A stretch of 36,014 bases of DNA. Origin: a bacterium (GTDB lineage Bacteria; Hydrothermota; UBA3073; JACQXS01). A program made the position numbers and the translations under genes. Below are positions 34,462-36,014 of the stretch, piece after piece (position 1 is the first letter of the stretch; the number at the start of each line of letters is the position of its first letter). The notes beneath the pieces were generated by a model. It did not search any database. It had not been told where the DNA came from and saw nothing but the letters and a program-made list of their open reading frames with translations. The stretch is from the NCBI GenBank assembly GCA_030605695.1, contig JAUWHX010000021.1, forward strand, positions 1 through 36,014, in the 5' to 3' direction.

Positions 34462-36014
34462 ATCATTCCAGAGTATCGCAAAAGTCTGTGCTTCAGAGAC
34501 TCTTGTAAATAAAGACTTCTCATTGTCTCAATCTCCAGTGTATTTCCGTCTGTTGTGATAAGAATAGCTCCTTCCTTATCTGTTCTCAAAACTTGTGCAC
34601 CCAACTCACTATATTTCTTGATTACCCCCGGAGCTGGCTCTCCCCAGCGATTTCTACCACACGATATTATCGCAACATCCGGGTTTATACTTGAAACCCT
34701 TTCACCGACAAAACAAGATTTATTCCCATGTTTAGGAACTGATAACACTGTTACCTTTTGATTGTAGGAGCTTGATTTATCAAGCCCAATGGGTTTTACA
34801 TCACCCGGAAATCTAAAGGAAATATCTCCATACTCAAGCACAAGCCCTACATTATCAGCATCAATAAACTTACAAGGAATATCCTTATATTCTAATAATT
34901 CAAGTAATCTTAACCACGATTTAGAAGAATAAGCCACAGCAGGACAAACAAATTCCTTCACCTTGAAATTATCAATGATATATCTGATTCCTCCAATTCT
35001 ATAAATCTTTGGGTTTATGGCTACAACGAGGTCAAGAGTTTTTACTCCCTTTGCTCTCAAAAACGGAGTAACTATCTTCTCTCCGGCATCAAACCAGGTT
35101 CCCCACTTCCGTGGTCCGCCATCAATTAAGATTTTACGACCTGAGGTTGCACCTCCCCGAGGCATCTCAATAAACACACAATCCCCGTGCCCAACATCAA
35201 GGTAAGTTACTTTAAGCTTCGGATGGCTAATTTTATATACACCTGACCATAGGAAAATATTTGCTAATATCAGCACTCCGTATATAAGTACTTTTCTTGC
35301 TGGGTTAGAAGTCCGAAGATTCACTCCACTCAATATGAAAAGATAAGAGAGTCCAATCAAGAGTATGGATGGCTTCCCGACCCAGAAATGACCATAAAGG
35401 ACTTTGTTAAACCATTCTATGATTGTGAGTGTGAATGTAGTCGCTCCCCAGTTCACACAAGCAAATATATTGCCAAGAAACTCCCATGGCAAAAGATTAA
35501 ATATGCTCATCGCGAAAGTTAATGCAATACACACTCCGGTAAGTGGAATCACGAATACATTCGCAATAATCGATATGATAGGCACTTTCCAAAAGTAATA
35601 AGCAATGAGAGGTGCAAGCCCAATCTGGACGCAGAAGGAAACTACAAAAATCTTGAGAAAATATAGGACTATGCGATTTCTTATATTTATTCTGCCAAAT
35701 AGCAAATTGTATATCTTGGGATATAAATAAACAATTGATAGGACAGCACCAAACGAAAGCTGAAAACTTACATCAAAAAGCGCTTGTGGATTAAGGAATA
35801 AAATGAAGAGGACTGCAAAGGAAATTACATTGAGCGCATCAGTATCTCTTTCTGCGGTAATGGCAATCATTCCGAGTATAGTCATTATTGTAGCCCTCAC
35901 TACCGGCATCCTTAAATCTATCATAAACGCATAGAGTATAAGGAAAATAGATGTGAGAATTTGCTTGGGAATCAATGGAATCCTAAATACACTGAGTATT
36001 ATGAATATTATAAA
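34458..36014 (-). CDS. comEC: ComEC/Rec2-family DNA internalisation protein, N-terminus beyond window edge
   Basis: VVRATIMTILGMIAITAERDTDALNVISFAVLFILFLNPQALFDVSFQLSFGAVLSIV...TYLDVGHGDCVFIEMP...LIDGG; frame stays open to 36014; ATGA overlap with glycerate kinase. Confidence 0.9.
   Translation of the reverse strand, partial: FIIFIILSVFRIPLIPKQILTSIFLILYAFMIDLRMPVVRATIMTILGMIAITAERDTDALNVISFAVLFILFLNPQALFDVSFQLSFGAVLSIVYLYPKIYNLLFGRINIRNRIVLYFLKIFVVSFCVQIGLAPLIAYYFWKVPIISIIANVFVIPLTGVCIALTFAMSIFNLLPWEFLGNIFACVNWGATTFTLTIIEWFNKVLYGHFWVGKPSILLIGLSYLFILSGVNLRTSNPARKVLIYGVLILANIFLWSGVYKISHPKLKVTYLDVGHGDCVFIEMPRGGATSGRKILIDGGPRKWGTWFDAGEKIVTPFLRAKGVKTLDLVVAINPKIYRIGGIRYIIDNFKVKEFVCPAVAYSSKSWLRLLELLEYKDIPCKFIDADNVGLVLEYGDISFRFPGDVKPIGLDKSSSYNQKVTVLSVPKHGNKSCFVGERVSSINPDVAIISCGRNRWGEPAPGVIKKYSELGAQVLRTDKEGAILITTDGNTLEIETMRSLYLQESLKHRLLRYSGMI
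34764..34787. repeat. GTAGGAGCTTGAT-tt-ATCAAGCCC palindrome inside comEC
   Basis: Arms GAGCTTGAT/ATCAAGCCC with one mismatch; encodes IGLDKSSSYN. Confidence 0.75.

Noticed and set aside
1-36014. tRNA or rRNA genes
   Set aside because: No cloverleaf-like or rRNA-like conserved segments were recognised by eye; tRNAscan/Infernal would be needed to exclude them.

Overview
36-kb window from an AT-rich, T9SS-bearing uncultivated bacterium; the lineage is not determinable here, and candidate-phylum/WOR-3-like is only a guess. Gene content, left to right: the end of a heptad-repeat CDS; a sugar ABC transporter operon (two permeases, ATPase, substrate-binding lipoprotein) with a MjaI-like (predicted CTAG) restriction-modification pair inserted between ATPase and binding protein; a polysaccharide deacetylase split by a 30-copy 8-bp array; Hsp20; a repeat-dominated region with two T9SS-type BNR-like/beta-propeller-like secreted proteins and two paralogous unknown proteins; an exopolysaccharide cluster (acetyltransferase, sugar transferase, BY-kinase, SLBB export protein) with leuS; an isolated V/A-ATPase subunit D; a SAM methyltransferase; an apparent mce-BNR-porU-porV operon; glycerate kinase; and a partial comEC. 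The main unusual signal is invasion of the locus by several families of very short tandem repeats with exact 7-bp or 8-bp periods, plus GTAnGGGC-type palindromes. They lie between genes and also inside at least nine protein-coding genes, usually in an orientation and phase that keeps the frame open. In one gene the array leaves the two halves out of frame, so gain of one unit or loss of two would restore the ORF (candidate contingency locus). In porV, two heptamer arrays encode much of the predicted signal peptide. Unit registers were counted by hand from the sequence; family calls rest on recognised motifs, without database searches.
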